From positions 1 to 64,000 of the forward strand of contig CACPPV010000004.1 of the NCBI GenBank assembly GCA_902635895.1: a DNA stretch of 64,000 bases, given 5' to 3'. The first letter of the stretch is position 1; each line of letters opens with the position of its first letter. Origin of the DNA: an uncultured Bacteroidota bacterium. GTDB taxonomy: Bacteria > Bacteroidota > Bacteroidia > Flavobacteriales > Flavobacteriaceae. The position numbers were made by a program, and so were the translations under genes. Positions 28,445-37,601 of the stretch are shown one piece after another. The notes beneath the pieces are model-generated. The model was given only the letters and a program-made list of their open reading frames with translations, did no database searches and was not told where the DNA came from.

Positions 28445-29869
28445 ATGAAAAATAATTCTAGAAGAAAGTTTATTAAGAAAACTTCTATACTGGGTTCAGG
28501 AATTTTTATAGTTCCAAGAAATGTTCTTGGAGGAGTTGGATATGTTCCACCAAGCGATCAGTTATTGATTGCATCTATTGGATCTGGTGGAAAAGGTGGA
28601 GATATTAGGAACAAATGGGCTAGTAAAGAACGTGTAGTTGCTCTTTGCGATGTTCATCCTGATGGAAGTCACGGTGTTCTAAAATCAAGAAAAAAATATC
28701 CCAATGCCAATTTTTATATTGATTACAGAGAAATGTTAGATAAAGAATCAGGTTTAGATGCAGTAACTATAAGCACACCTGATCATACACATGGAGTTAT
28801 AGGAAATGATGCTATGAATAGAGGAATTCACGTGTATATTCAAAAACCTTTAACTCACAATATTGAAGAAGCCAGGATACTAACAAAAACAGCTAAAAGA
28901 AATAAAGTTGTTACTCAAATGGGTAATCAAGGTGGTTCAAGCAGTGGTGTTACAAAAATTAAAGAGTGGGTAGACAAAAAACTGATTGGAAAAATCAGTA
29001 AGGTTTATTCTTGGACAAATAGACCAGTATGGCCTCAAGGATTTCAAATGCCCAAAGTAAGCGAGGAAAAACCAGATAATCTAAACTGGGATTTATGGCT
29101 CGGTCCAGCGCAGTATAGAGGTTACAGACCTGAATTTCATCCATTCAATTGGAGAGGTTGGTGGGATTATGGAACTGGAGCTTTAGGCGATATGGGCTGT
29201 CATATTTTAGATGCGCCCTATAAGGCTTTAGAACTGGGATATCCTAAAGATGTTGAATGCAGTGTGGCTAATATTTATGAAAAAATATGGACTGCTAATT
29301 ACTATCCCGAGGGTCCTCCTGCGGCTTCATTGATAACTTTACATTTTGATAAAACTTCAAAAACTCGTTCCGATGTAGAGTTAATTTGGATGGATGGTGG
29401 ATTAATTCCACCTAGACCTGAAGTGATTCCTGCTGAAGATTATTTAGGAGAAAAAGGAAATACAAATGGAGTAATAATAATTGGAGACAAAGGAGTTATT
29501 TCATGTGGAGTCTATGGGTTAAACCCAAAATTATATAGAAAAGGACAAGAAACCATACACTTTGACACTGATCTTCCATACAAGCAAAGTTTAGATTACA
29601 TTCATCATATGGAATGGATTAATGCATGTAAGGGTGGATATGGAAGCGATGCCTACAAAAAACTAACTGCACCAATTGAATATTCAGGACCATTTACTGA
29701 AATTGTTTTAATGGGTAACCTAGCACTTAGAAGCTACATGTTAAAAAAAGGAAAGGAGTTTATTGGTCGTAAAAAACTTTTATGGGATGGAGAAAATACA
29801 AGAATAACAAATTTTGAACCTGCCAATCAATTCGTTGGTAGAGATAGAAGAAAAGGATGGGATCTTTAA
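28445..29869 (+). CDS. Gfo/Idh/MocA family oxidoreductase with Tat-like leader
   Basis: NNSRRKFIKKTSILGSG leader; IGSGGKGGDIRNKW; DAVTISTPDHTHGVIG; VYIQKPLTHNIEEAR. Confidence 0.92.
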   Translation: MKNNSRRKFIKKTSILGSGIFIVPRNVLGGVGYVPPSDQLLIASIGSGGKGGDIRNKWASKERVVALCDVHPDGSHGVLKSRKKYPNANFYIDYREMLDKESGLDAVTISTPDHTHGVIGNDAMNRGIHVYIQKPLTHNIEEARILTKTAKRNKVVTQMGNQGGSSSGVTKIKEWVDKKLIGKISKVYSWTNRPVWPQGFQMPKVSEEKPDNLNWDLWLGPAQYRGYRPEFHPFNWRGWWDYGTGALGDMGCHILDAPYKALELGYPKDVECSVANIYEKIWTANYYPEGPPAASLITLHFDKTSKTRSDVELIWMDGGLIPPRPEVIPAEDYLGEKGNTNGVIIIGDKGVISCGVYGLNPKLYRKGQETIHFDTDLPYKQSLDYIHHMEWINACKGGYGSDAYKKLTAPIEYSGPFTEIVLMGNLALRSYMLKKGKEFIGRKKLLWDGENTRITNFEPANQFVGRDRRKGWDL

Positions 29870-29897
29870 ATATTATTTAATAACAAATTAATTTATT

Positions 29898-30602
29898 ATG
29901 AAAAAAATATTATTACTATTATCATTTATTTTTATTGCATGTAATAACAATCAAAAAGAAAATAATGGAGAATGGGTTTCTTTAATTCAACAAGATTCTA
30001 TGAACGGTTGGCATTATTATCAAGATGATGGAAATAAAACCGGTTGGGATATTGATAATGGAGTATTGACTTTTACATCAGCTAATGCATCTGGAAATGG
30101 GGATAAAAGCCTAGTAAGCGATAAAGAATACACAAATTTTAAAATCCATTTGGAATGGAAAGTAAGTCCTGGTTCAAATAGTGGTTTTTTCTGGGGAGTA
30201 AAAGAAGATGAAAAATACGAGTTTCCATATGTTACCGGACCTGAAATTCAAATTTTAGATCCTGCTAACCCTGATCCTCCACTAATTCAAGCAGGCGCAT
30301 TGTATGGAATGGTAGCCCCGTCTGAATTTGTAACAAATCCTGCTGGTAAGTGGAATTCTTATGACATAACAATTGATCACAGAATAAATAAAGGAGTAGT
30401 CGTTCATAATGGCACAAAAATTGTTGAATTCCCTTTAAGTGGTGAGGAGTGGGATGCAATGGTAGCACCAACAAAATTTAATAATTGTGATCAAAAACCT
30501 TGGCACAATTGTGATTTCGGAAAATTTAAAACAGGAAAAATTAGCATTCAGGATCATCCTGGTGTGATATCTTTTAGAAATATTAAAATATTAGAACTAT
30601 AA
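29898..30602 (+). CDS. DUF1080 (3-keto-disaccharide hydrolase domain) lipoprotein
   Basis: Lipobox FIACNNN; WVSLIQQDSMNGWHYY; FKIHLEWKVSPGSNSGFFW; GPEIQILD. Confidence 0.9.
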   Translation: MKKILLLLSFIFIACNNNQKENNGEWVSLIQQDSMNGWHYYQDDGNKTGWDIDNGVLTFTSANASGNGDKSLVSDKEYTNFKIHLEWKVSPGSNSGFFWGVKEDEKYEFPYVTGPEIQILDPANPDPPLIQAGALYGMVAPSEFVTNPAGKWNSYDITIDHRINKGVVVHNGTKIVEFPLSGEEWDAMVAPTKFNNCDQKPWHNCDFGKFKTGKISIQDHPGVISFRNIKILEL

Positions 30603-30628
30603 ATAAGTAACAAAACAAAGCTCGAGTA

Positions 30629-32350
30629 ATGCAAATAAAAAAAAGTTCAAAAGAATATGATGTAGTAATAGTTGGTTCTGGTGCTGGAGGTGGTATGGCT
30701 ACAAAAGTGCTTTCTGAAGCAGGACTTTCTGTCGCTGTTGTTGAAGCAGGTCCTTATTACGATCCAGCCAATCCAGAGCAAATGACACAATTAAAGCCCG
30801 CTTATCATTCACCAAGAAGAGGTGCAGGAACTACACGTTTTTTTGGTGATTATGACCAAGCGTATGGTGGATGGGATATTGATGGAGAACCATACAGTCA
30901 AAATGATGATACGGATTTTAGGTGGTTTAGATCCAGAATGCTTGGGGGAAGAACAAACCATTGGGGAAGAATTTCTTTGCGATTTGGACCTGATGATTTT
31001 AAAAAGAAATCTATTGATGGTTTAGGAGAAGATTGGCCTATTGGATATGACGACATTAAACCTTATTACGATAAGGTTGATAAACTAATTGGTGTTTTTG
31101 GAACAAAAGAAAATATGTATAATGAACCTGATGGTTTTTTCTTGCCACCACCAAAACCAAGACTTCATGAACTTTTTTATATAAATGCTGCAAGAAAAAG
31201 CAATGTAAAAGTAATGCCATCAAGATTATCTATTCTTACCAAACGGTTAAATAACGATCGAGGAGTTTGTTTTTATTGTAATGGTTGTGCAAGAAGCTGT
31301 AATGTCTATGCTGATTTTTCATCTGGATCGTGTTTAATTTTTCCAGCTCAAAAATCTGGTGGACAAATTGATCTGTATGTCAATTCTATGGTTAGAACGG
31401 TTACAACCAATGAAGAGGGTAAAGCAACAGGTGTATCATTTATTGACAAAGAAGACAATACAGAATATAAATTGAAAGGAAAAGTTGTTGTTCTTGCTGC
31501 TTCAGCTTGTAGCTCTGCTAGAATTCTACTTAATTCAAAATCAAAACAACATCCAAACGGTTTAGGAAATAGTTCTGATTTAGTTGGTCGTTATCTTCAC
31601 GATTCAACGGGAGGAGACATGATGGCGTTTATTCCTCAATTAATTAACAGAAAAACATATAATGAAGATGGTGTTGGTGGGATGCACGTATATTCACCTT
31701 GGTGGCTTGATAATAAAAATTTAGATTTTCCTCGTGGATATCACATAGAAGTTTGGGGAGGATTGGGAGCTCCATCCTATGGAACAGGATTTAATGTAAA
31801 CAGTTTTAATAAATTTTTTGGAATAAATAAGGCAGGTGGATACGGCAATAGTTTAAGAGACGATATGAAAAAATATTACGGATCAACTATTGGACTTTCG
31901 GGAAGAGGAGAATCTATTGCTCAAAAAACAAACTACTGTGAGATTGATCCTAATAAGGTTGATAAATATGGTGTTCCTGTGCTTAGATTTAATTACAAGT
32001 GGACTGATAATGAAATTAAACAAGCAAAACACATGCAGGATACCTTTGAAGAAATTATTCATAATATGGGAGGAATACCACTTTGGGGAAAACCTGGAAA
32101 AGACGCTAACTATGGTCTAACAAAACCAGGACAAATTATTCACGAAGTTGGTACCACAAGAATGGGGTCAAATCCTAAGAATTCAGTTGTAAATGAATTT
32201 GAACAATTACATGACGTTTCAAATGTATTCGTAGTTGATGCAGGACCGTTTGTTTCACAAGCAGATAAAAATCCAACGTGGACTATCCTTGCTTTAGCCA
32301 TGAGATCATCTGAAAAAATTATAGAAGAATTTAAAAAACAAAATTTTTAG
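30629..32350 (+). CDS. GMC-family oxidoreductase (glucoside/gluconate dehydrogenase-like large subunit)
   Basis: VVIVGSGAGGGMATKVLSEAG; MLGGRTNHWGRISLRF; CFYCNGCARSC Cys motif; C-terminal VVDAGPFVSQADKNPTWTI. Confidence 0.92.
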   Translation: MQIKKSSKEYDVVIVGSGAGGGMATKVLSEAGLSVAVVEAGPYYDPANPEQMTQLKPAYHSPRRGAGTTRFFGDYDQAYGGWDIDGEPYSQNDDTDFRWFRSRMLGGRTNHWGRISLRFGPDDFKKKSIDGLGEDWPIGYDDIKPYYDKVDKLIGVFGTKENMYNEPDGFFLPPPKPRLHELFYINAARKSNVKVMPSRLSILTKRLNNDRGVCFYCNGCARSCNVYADFSSGSCLIFPAQKSGGQIDLYVNSMVRTVTTNEEGKATGVSFIDKEDNTEYKLKGKVVVLAASACSSARILLNSKSKQHPNGLGNSSDLVGRYLHDSTGGDMMAFIPQLINRKTYNEDGVGGMHVYSPWWLDNKNLDFPRGYHIEVWGGLGAPSYGTGFNVNSFNKFFGINKAGGYGNSLRDDMKKYYGSTIGLSGRGESIAQKTNYCEIDPNKVDKYGVPVLRFNYKWTDNEIKQAKHMQDTFEEIIHNMGGIPLWGKPGKDANYGLTKPGQIIHEVGTTRMGSNPKNSVVNEFEQLHDVSNVFVVDAGPFVSQADKNPTWTILALAMRSSEKIIEEFKKQNF

Positions 32351-32351
32351 T

Positions 32352-33056
32352 ATGAACAGAAGAGATTCAATTAAAACTATAACTTTTGCATCCATTGGTG
32401 CTGGTCTTTTACTTGAGGGTTGTTATGGTATTTCAAGAGAAAAAATAAAGAGATCACTTACCAGATACGAATACGGGAGAACACCTGAAGAAAAACTTTA
32501 CGACGATAAATTATTTGCAGAAAAATGTTTTACAAATTATGAGTTGTTCACTTTTGATAAATTATGTAATCTTATTCTTCCTCCGAATGAATTTGGAAAT
32601 ATCCGCGATGCCGAGGTAGTACAGTTAATTGAATTTATGGCTAAAGATATTCCATCATACAAAGAACCATTGAAAGATGGATTGGTATGGATTGATTCGG
32701 AATCTAGAAAAAGATTTGATAACGTATTTGTAGATTGTGAAATTGCTCAACAAAAAGAAATTCTTGACGAAATAGCATTTTATGATCCCAACAAAAACAT
32801 CGAAGAATATCCTGAATCTGTTCAATGGTTTAATTTGGTAAGAAATCTAACCATGACAGGATATTTTACCTCTGAAGTTGGGATAAAAGAATTAGGTTAC
32901 AAAGGTAATTCTCCTAATGTTTGGGACGGTGTTCCACAGGACGTTCTTGATCAATATGGTCTTGAGTATGATAAAAATTGGTTGGATAAATTTATTGATC
33001 AATCAAAAAGAAACGATATAGCTGTTTGGGACGACGAGGGTAACTTAATCTCCTAA
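32352..33056 (+). CDS. Gluconate 2-dehydrogenase subunit 3 family protein, Tat leader with lipobox
   Basis: MNRRDSIKTITFASIGAGLLLEGC; LCNLILPPNEFG; directly follows GMC subunit. Confidence 0.88.
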   Translation: MNRRDSIKTITFASIGAGLLLEGCYGISREKIKRSLTRYEYGRTPEEKLYDDKLFAEKCFTNYELFTFDKLCNLILPPNEFGNIRDAEVVQLIEFMAKDIPSYKEPLKDGLVWIDSESRKRFDNVFVDCEIAQQKEILDEIAFYDPNKNIEEYPESVQWFNLVRNLTMTGYFTSEVGIKELGYKGNSPNVWDGVPQDVLDQYGLEYDKNWLDKFIDQSKRNDIAVWDDEGNLIS

Positions 33057-33062
33057 AATGCA

Positions 33063-33090
33063 AAAAGTCCCTATTAAAATAGAGACTTTT
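33063..33090. terminator. Hairpin terminator between GDH3 gene and tRNA-Phe, symmetrical A/T flanks
   Basis: AAAAGTC-c-CTA TTAAAA TAG-a-GACTTTT. Confidence 0.7.
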
Positions 33091-33091
33091 G

Positions 33092-33164
33092 TGGTACCTC
33101 CAGGAATCGAACCAGGGACACAAGGATTTTCAGTCCTTTGCTCTACCAACTGAGCTAAGGTACC
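33092..33164 (-). tRNA. tRNA-Phe (GAA)
   Basis: GGTACCT/AGGTACC acceptor, TTAGCTCAGTTGGTAGAGC D-arm, CTGAAAA anticodon loop, GGTTCGATTCC T-arm; CCA not encoded. Confidence 0.97.
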
Positions 33165-33183
33165 ATCGCTTTTTTTGCAAGAG

Positions 33184-33214
33184 CAAATATATATTCTTTT
33201 ATTTGACATCCAAA
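33184..33214 (-). promoter_or_regulatory. tRNA-Phe promoter: TTTG-N19-TATATTTG
   Basis: Minus strand TTTG (33211-33214) and TATATTTG (33184-33191) with exactly 19 nt spacer, ~20 nt upstream of tRNA. Confidence 0.8.
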
Positions 33215-33261
33215 AAATCATTTGAAAAATCTTCTTTATTTTTAGAAAAAAAACATTTTAG

Positions 33262-33987
33262 GTGAATCTAATTATTGATGTTGGAAATTCTTTGTTAAAA
33301 ATAGCTATATTTCATAAGTCTCAACTAGTTGTTAAATATGATTTTTCAAAATCTGATAAAATTGATATTGATAAAATCTTTAAAAATTATTCTATAATTA
33401 ACTCAATCGTTTCGAATGTTAGTCAAATTAATCCTGATATTTTAACTTATTTAGAAAAACAAACAAACCTTGTTTTACTGAACAATAAACTTAAATTTCC
33501 ATTCAAAAATTTATATAAAACAAAAGAAACCCTTGGACAGGACAGATTAGCATTAATTTCTGCATCTTGTTTTGATTTTCCAAACGAAAATGTTCTTGTT
33601 ATTGATGCTGGATCGTGTATAACATTTGATTTTAAAAACGATAAAAATGAATATTTAGGTGGTTCAATTTCGCCTGGAATTTCTATGAGAATCAAATCTT
33701 TAAACTCATTTACAACAAATTTGCCATTAGTTACACTAGATAATTATAATGAATTGATTGGGAATGATACTAAAAGTTCAATTAAGTCAGGAATAATTAA
33801 TGGAGTTATTTCAGAGATTGAGGGGGTAATTGATAGATATGAACATATGTTTGAAAATATTAAGATAGTTTTAACAGGTGGAGACGCTAAATTTTTGCTC
33901 AAGAGAATAAAAAATACCATATTTGCTGATCAAAATTTCCTTCTTAAAGGATTAAATAATCTTTTACAGGTCAATAATAAAAAATGA
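33262..33987 (+). CDS. coaX: Type III pantothenate kinase (GTG start)
   Basis: NLIIDVGNSLLKIAIF, LGQDRLALISAS, VIDAGSCITFDF, GGSISPGISMRIKSLN. Confidence 0.92.
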   Translation: MNLIIDVGNSLLKIAIFHKSQLVVKYDFSKSDKIDIDKIFKNYSIINSIVSNVSQINPDILTYLEKQTNLVLLNNKLKFPFKNLYKTKETLGQDRLALISASCFDFPNENVLVIDAGSCITFDFKNDKNEYLGGSISPGISMRIKSLNSFTTNLPLVTLDNYNELIGNDTKSSIKSGIINGVISEIEGVIDRYEHMFENIKIVLTGGDAKFLLKRIKNTIFADQNFLLKGLNNLLQVNNKK

Positions 33988-35240
33988 AAAAAACTTTAGT
34001 TAATTTAATTGTATTAATATTTTCTTTTTCTGCATTTTCTCAATCCGGAACATCATCACCATATTCTTTTTACGGAATCGGTTCGAAAACTTTTAAAGGT
34101 TCGATAGACAATAGATCCATGGGTGGGTTAAGTGTTTATACAGATAGTATTCATTTAAATTTAACAAACCCTGCATCATTTTCTCAACTTAAAAGAGTTA
34201 ATTATTCTATGGGTATCACCTATGATGACTTGACTTTCAAATCTGATAGTGCAAATGAAAATTCAAACAGTTCTAATGTTAATTATCTAGCAGTTGGTAT
34301 CCCTACAAAATATTTTACGTTTGGTTTTGGTATAATTCCACAAACCTCAGTGGGTTATTTGCTAGAAAATAATGATGAATCTGTAAGTCCTGCCATCGTG
34401 GATAGATATAGAGGTGAGGGTGGAGTTAATACTGCTTTTTTAACTTTTGGATTTAAAGTTTTAAAAAAAATTGGAGTTGGATTTACTACAAACTATGAAT
34501 TTGGAAATTTAAAACATATAACAACTCGTTTTCTGGAAGATGTCGAACTGGCAACTAGACTTGAAAGTAATTCTTCGTTAAGTGGAATAAACAATGTATT
34601 CTCTCTTCTTTACAGAGAAAAAATTAATAATAAATTAAGTTTGCATGCGACTTATATTCTAAGCCAAGAATTTGATTTAGGATCAACTAACAAACAGACT
34701 TTATCAACTTACTCAGCAACTAATTCCTATGGTGGAGATGTTGAGGAAATTGATCTTAATTCTCTTGGATTGGATAAAACAGAAATTGTGGTTCCTAAAT
34801 CGCAAACAATTGGTTTAGGTTTGGGTGTTGACACAAAATGGTTTGTAGGGGCTGAATTTCAACAGACAGACGGTGGAGGTTTAGAAAATAAGTTATTTGA
34901 TTTAGAAAATGTTGATTTTAGAAAAGGAACTAGATTTACTTTTGGAGGATTCTACATTCCCAAATACGATTCGTTTACTAACTTTTTTAGTACTCTTGTC
35001 TATAGAGCAGGACTAAGGGTTGAAGATTCAGGGCTTTACATTCAAAATCAAGCTATAAAAGAAGTTGGTTTTAATTTTGGGGTAGGTATTCCATTTCGTG
35101 GATTTTCCAATGTTAATCTTGGTTTTGAAATAGGTAAAAGAGGAACTACTGACTCTGGATTAATTGAGGAAAATTTCTTTAGCGTGAGATTGGGGATGTC
35201 TTTGAGTGACTTATGGTTTGTTAAAAACAAGTATAATTAA
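33984..35240 (+). CDS. Outer-membrane beta-barrel protein, FadL/OmpP1-like
   Basis: Signal peptide; SSPYSFYGIG, MGGLSVYTD, LTNPASFS; alternating beta pattern. Confidence 0.65.
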   Translation: MKKTLVNLIVLIFSFSAFSQSGTSSPYSFYGIGSKTFKGSIDNRSMGGLSVYTDSIHLNLTNPASFSQLKRVNYSMGITYDDLTFKSDSANENSNSSNVNYLAVGIPTKYFTFGFGIIPQTSVGYLLENNDESVSPAIVDRYRGEGGVNTAFLTFGFKVLKKIGVGFTTNYEFGNLKHITTRFLEDVELATRLESNSSLSGINNVFSLLYREKINNKLSLHATYILSQEFDLGSTNKQTLSTYSATNSYGGDVEEIDLNSLGLDKTEIVVPKSQTIGLGLGVDTKWFVGAEFQQTDGGGLENKLFDLENVDFRKGTRFTFGGFYIPKYDSFTNFFSTLVYRAGLRVEDSGLYIQNQAIKEVGFNFGVGIPFRGFSNVNLGFEIGKRGTTDSGLIEENFFSVRLGMSLSDLWFVKNKYN

Positions 35241-35288
35241 TAAATTGGGCATCGTTTTTGCCTAATTAAGAAATAGAAACTTTAGATT

Positions 35289-36677
35289 ATGAGAAAAATT
35301 GTTTTTGTATTGATTGTTTTGTTTTTTTCAAACATTCAATTTTCACAATCCAAGGAAGAATGTTTTGCAAATCTTTCAATTTTCGCTGAATACGCAAAAG
35401 TTAAAAATTACAAAGCGGCCTATCAACCCTGGCTGGAATTAAAGAAACAATGCCCAGATTTAAATTCTGCAATATATGTACTGGGTGAAAGGATGCTTAA
35501 ATCTTTTATAAAATCCTCTGATGATACTGCAAAACTTCAATTTCAAAAGGATTTAGTTAATCTTTACGACGAATGGCTTCAATATTTTCCTAAATCTAAA
35601 AGAGGTGTAAGTGAAGTAGGAAAAATTTTAGCAATTAAAGCTCAAACGATGTTAGATTATAAGTTAGCAAGTGATAGTGAAATTGTTCAAATTTATGATG
35701 ATGCATTTAAAAATGATCCAAAAAGCTTTAAATCCCCAAAGGGATTATATAACTATTTTAAGTTATACTTTAAAATGTATAAATCAGATGATCAAGACGT
35801 CTCCCTTGAAGAGGTTTTTGATAAATATGAGGAGTTGACAGAAAAATTTGAATATGAGATGGGAGCTTACACTGCTAAGTTAGATTTAATTTTAAAGAAA
35901 GAAGAAAATAGCACTCCATTGTCTTCAAGAGAAATCAGAAATAAAAAGGTTTATGAGGTAAACATGGTTGCATGTAATACATATTTAAATAATTTAAATG
36001 CTATTATTGCTAAAGAATCTACTTGTGAAAATTTAATACCTCTTTACAGAAAGAATTTTGATTCTTTTAAATCTGATTCGGTTTGGCTAAACAGAGCAGC
36101 AAGTAGAATGGACTCTAAAGATTGTTCGGACGACCCTCTGTTTGTTGAGTTAGTAGAGGCATTGCATGAACTTAATCCTTCGGCAAATTCTGCATATTAT
36201 CTTGGTTTGTTGAATGATAAAAAAGGTGACTCTAAACTTGCAATTGAGTATTATAATGAATCAATTGATTTGGAGACAGATAATTTAAAAAAGGCAAAAA
36301 CTTTATATAAAATTGCACTTAAATTTAAAAAATCAGGTCAATTTTCTAAATCAAGAACTTACGCTAACAAAGCTTTAAAATATCAACCTTCAATGGGTAA
36401 AGCTTATTTATTGATTGGAAATTTATATGCAAGTAGTGCAAATAATTGTGGAACCAGTCAGTTTGAAAAAAGATCTATATATTGGTTGGCCTTAAAGGAA
36501 GCAAAAAAAGCTGCATCAGTTGACGCTTCAGTTAGAAAATTAGCTAATAAAACCGCTGCTAGTTATGAAGGTAGAGCTCCTTCAAAAACAGATATTTTTA
36601 GTGAAGCAATGGGAGGTAAAAAAATATCTTTTAACTGTTGGATTGGTAAATCAGTAACTGTTCCTTCGTTGAACTAA
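35289..36677 (+). CDS. TPR-repeat exported protein
   Basis: Signal peptide; C-terminal repeats NSAYYLGLLNDKKGDSKLAIEYYNESI and KAYLLIGNLYASS. Confidence 0.75.
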   Translation: MRKIVFVLIVLFFSNIQFSQSKEECFANLSIFAEYAKVKNYKAAYQPWLELKKQCPDLNSAIYVLGERMLKSFIKSSDDTAKLQFQKDLVNLYDEWLQYFPKSKRGVSEVGKILAIKAQTMLDYKLASDSEIVQIYDDAFKNDPKSFKSPKGLYNYFKLYFKMYKSDDQDVSLEEVFDKYEELTEKFEYEMGAYTAKLDLILKKEENSTPLSSREIRNKKVYEVNMVACNTYLNNLNAIIAKESTCENLIPLYRKNFDSFKSDSVWLNRAASRMDSKDCSDDPLFVELVEALHELNPSANSAYYLGLLNDKKGDSKLAIEYYNESIDLETDNLKKAKTLYKIALKFKKSGQFSKSRTYANKALKYQPSMGKAYLLIGNLYASSANNCGTSQFEKRSIYWLALKEAKKAASVDASVRKLANKTAASYEGRAPSKTDIFSEAMGGKKISFNCWIGKSVTVPSLN

Positions 36678-37207
36678 TGAGAATTTTTAGCATTTTATTG
36701 CTGATTTTTATTTTAGGTTGCGATGATAATTTTCAGGAAATAAAAAACATTAATTCAAAAGACTCATTTCCTGTTGGTGAAACTGAAAATTTAAAGCTTA
36801 TTTATACCGATTCAGCTAAAGTTAAAGCTATACTTTATTCAAGTCTTAACTTAGATTTTACCAATCAGATTTTTCCTTATTCAGAATTTCCTAATGGTGT
36901 TGAAATCACTTTTTTTGATAAAGAGAATAATCAAACAATAGTTAAATCAGACTATGCGATTACCTATAATAATACCAATATTGTAAATCTAGTTGGAAAC
37001 GTAATCATAAATAATTATGATGGCTCAGAGTTAAAGACTAATCAACTATATTGGGATCCTGAACAGGAATGGCTTTTTTCTGAGGAAAAGTTTACATTTA
37101 AAAATACAGATTATGATATAACAGCTAAAAGATTAGATGCCAATAGATCATTTAGTATATTTAATACTGGTAAACTAGATGGTAAAGTTTTAGTTGAAGA
37201 TAAATAA
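36677..37207 (+). CDS. lptC: LptC-like LPS export periplasmic protein
   Basis: Lipobox ILGC; YPEFPNG-like FPYSEFPNGVEITFFDKENN; NLVGNVIINNYDGSELKTNQLYWDPEQ. Confidence 0.75.
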   Translation: MRIFSILLLIFILGCDDNFQEIKNINSKDSFPVGETENLKLIYTDSAKVKAILYSSLNLDFTNQIFPYSEFPNGVEITFFDKENNQTIVKSDYAITYNNTNIVNLVGNVIINNYDGSELKTNQLYWDPEQEWLFSEEKFTFKNTDYDITAKRLDANRSFSIFNTGKLDGKVLVEDK

Positions 37208-37214
37208 TTTATAA

Positions 37215-37403
37215 ATGGGAAAGTTTAGAATAATTTCAGAGTTTTTATATTTAATCATCTCCGTAGTCTTAGCCCTTGATTATCTTTTTGGGGATAATAG
37301 CGATGAAAGAAAAAATTTTATTTTGATTTTTGCGCTTCTATCATTTGGCATGTTTTTGTTTAGAAGACATTACAGAATTAAATTTAAGAACAGAGCTAAG
37401 TAG
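37215..37403 (+). CDS. Small two-TM membrane protein, unknown function
   Basis: 62 aa; two hydrophobic helices followed by basic tail; 7 bp downstream of lptC. Confidence 0.6.
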   Translation: MGKFRIISEFLYLIISVVLALDYLFGDNSDERKNFILIFALLSFGMFLFRRHYRIKFKNRAK

Positions 37404-37601
37404 TGAATCGATAGTAATATTTAACTACTTTAAAAATTAAATATTTTTTTTGGCTTTTAAAATTCATAATTTTTAATCGAGAATAAATTCACAAAAACAA
37501 TTTTATTAATTAAGTCAAATATTCCCAGTTAATTATTAGATGTTTCCCTTTTTTTTATTGCTGAGGATATTGTATTTTCGTTTGCTACAAAATTTAGATA
37601 T

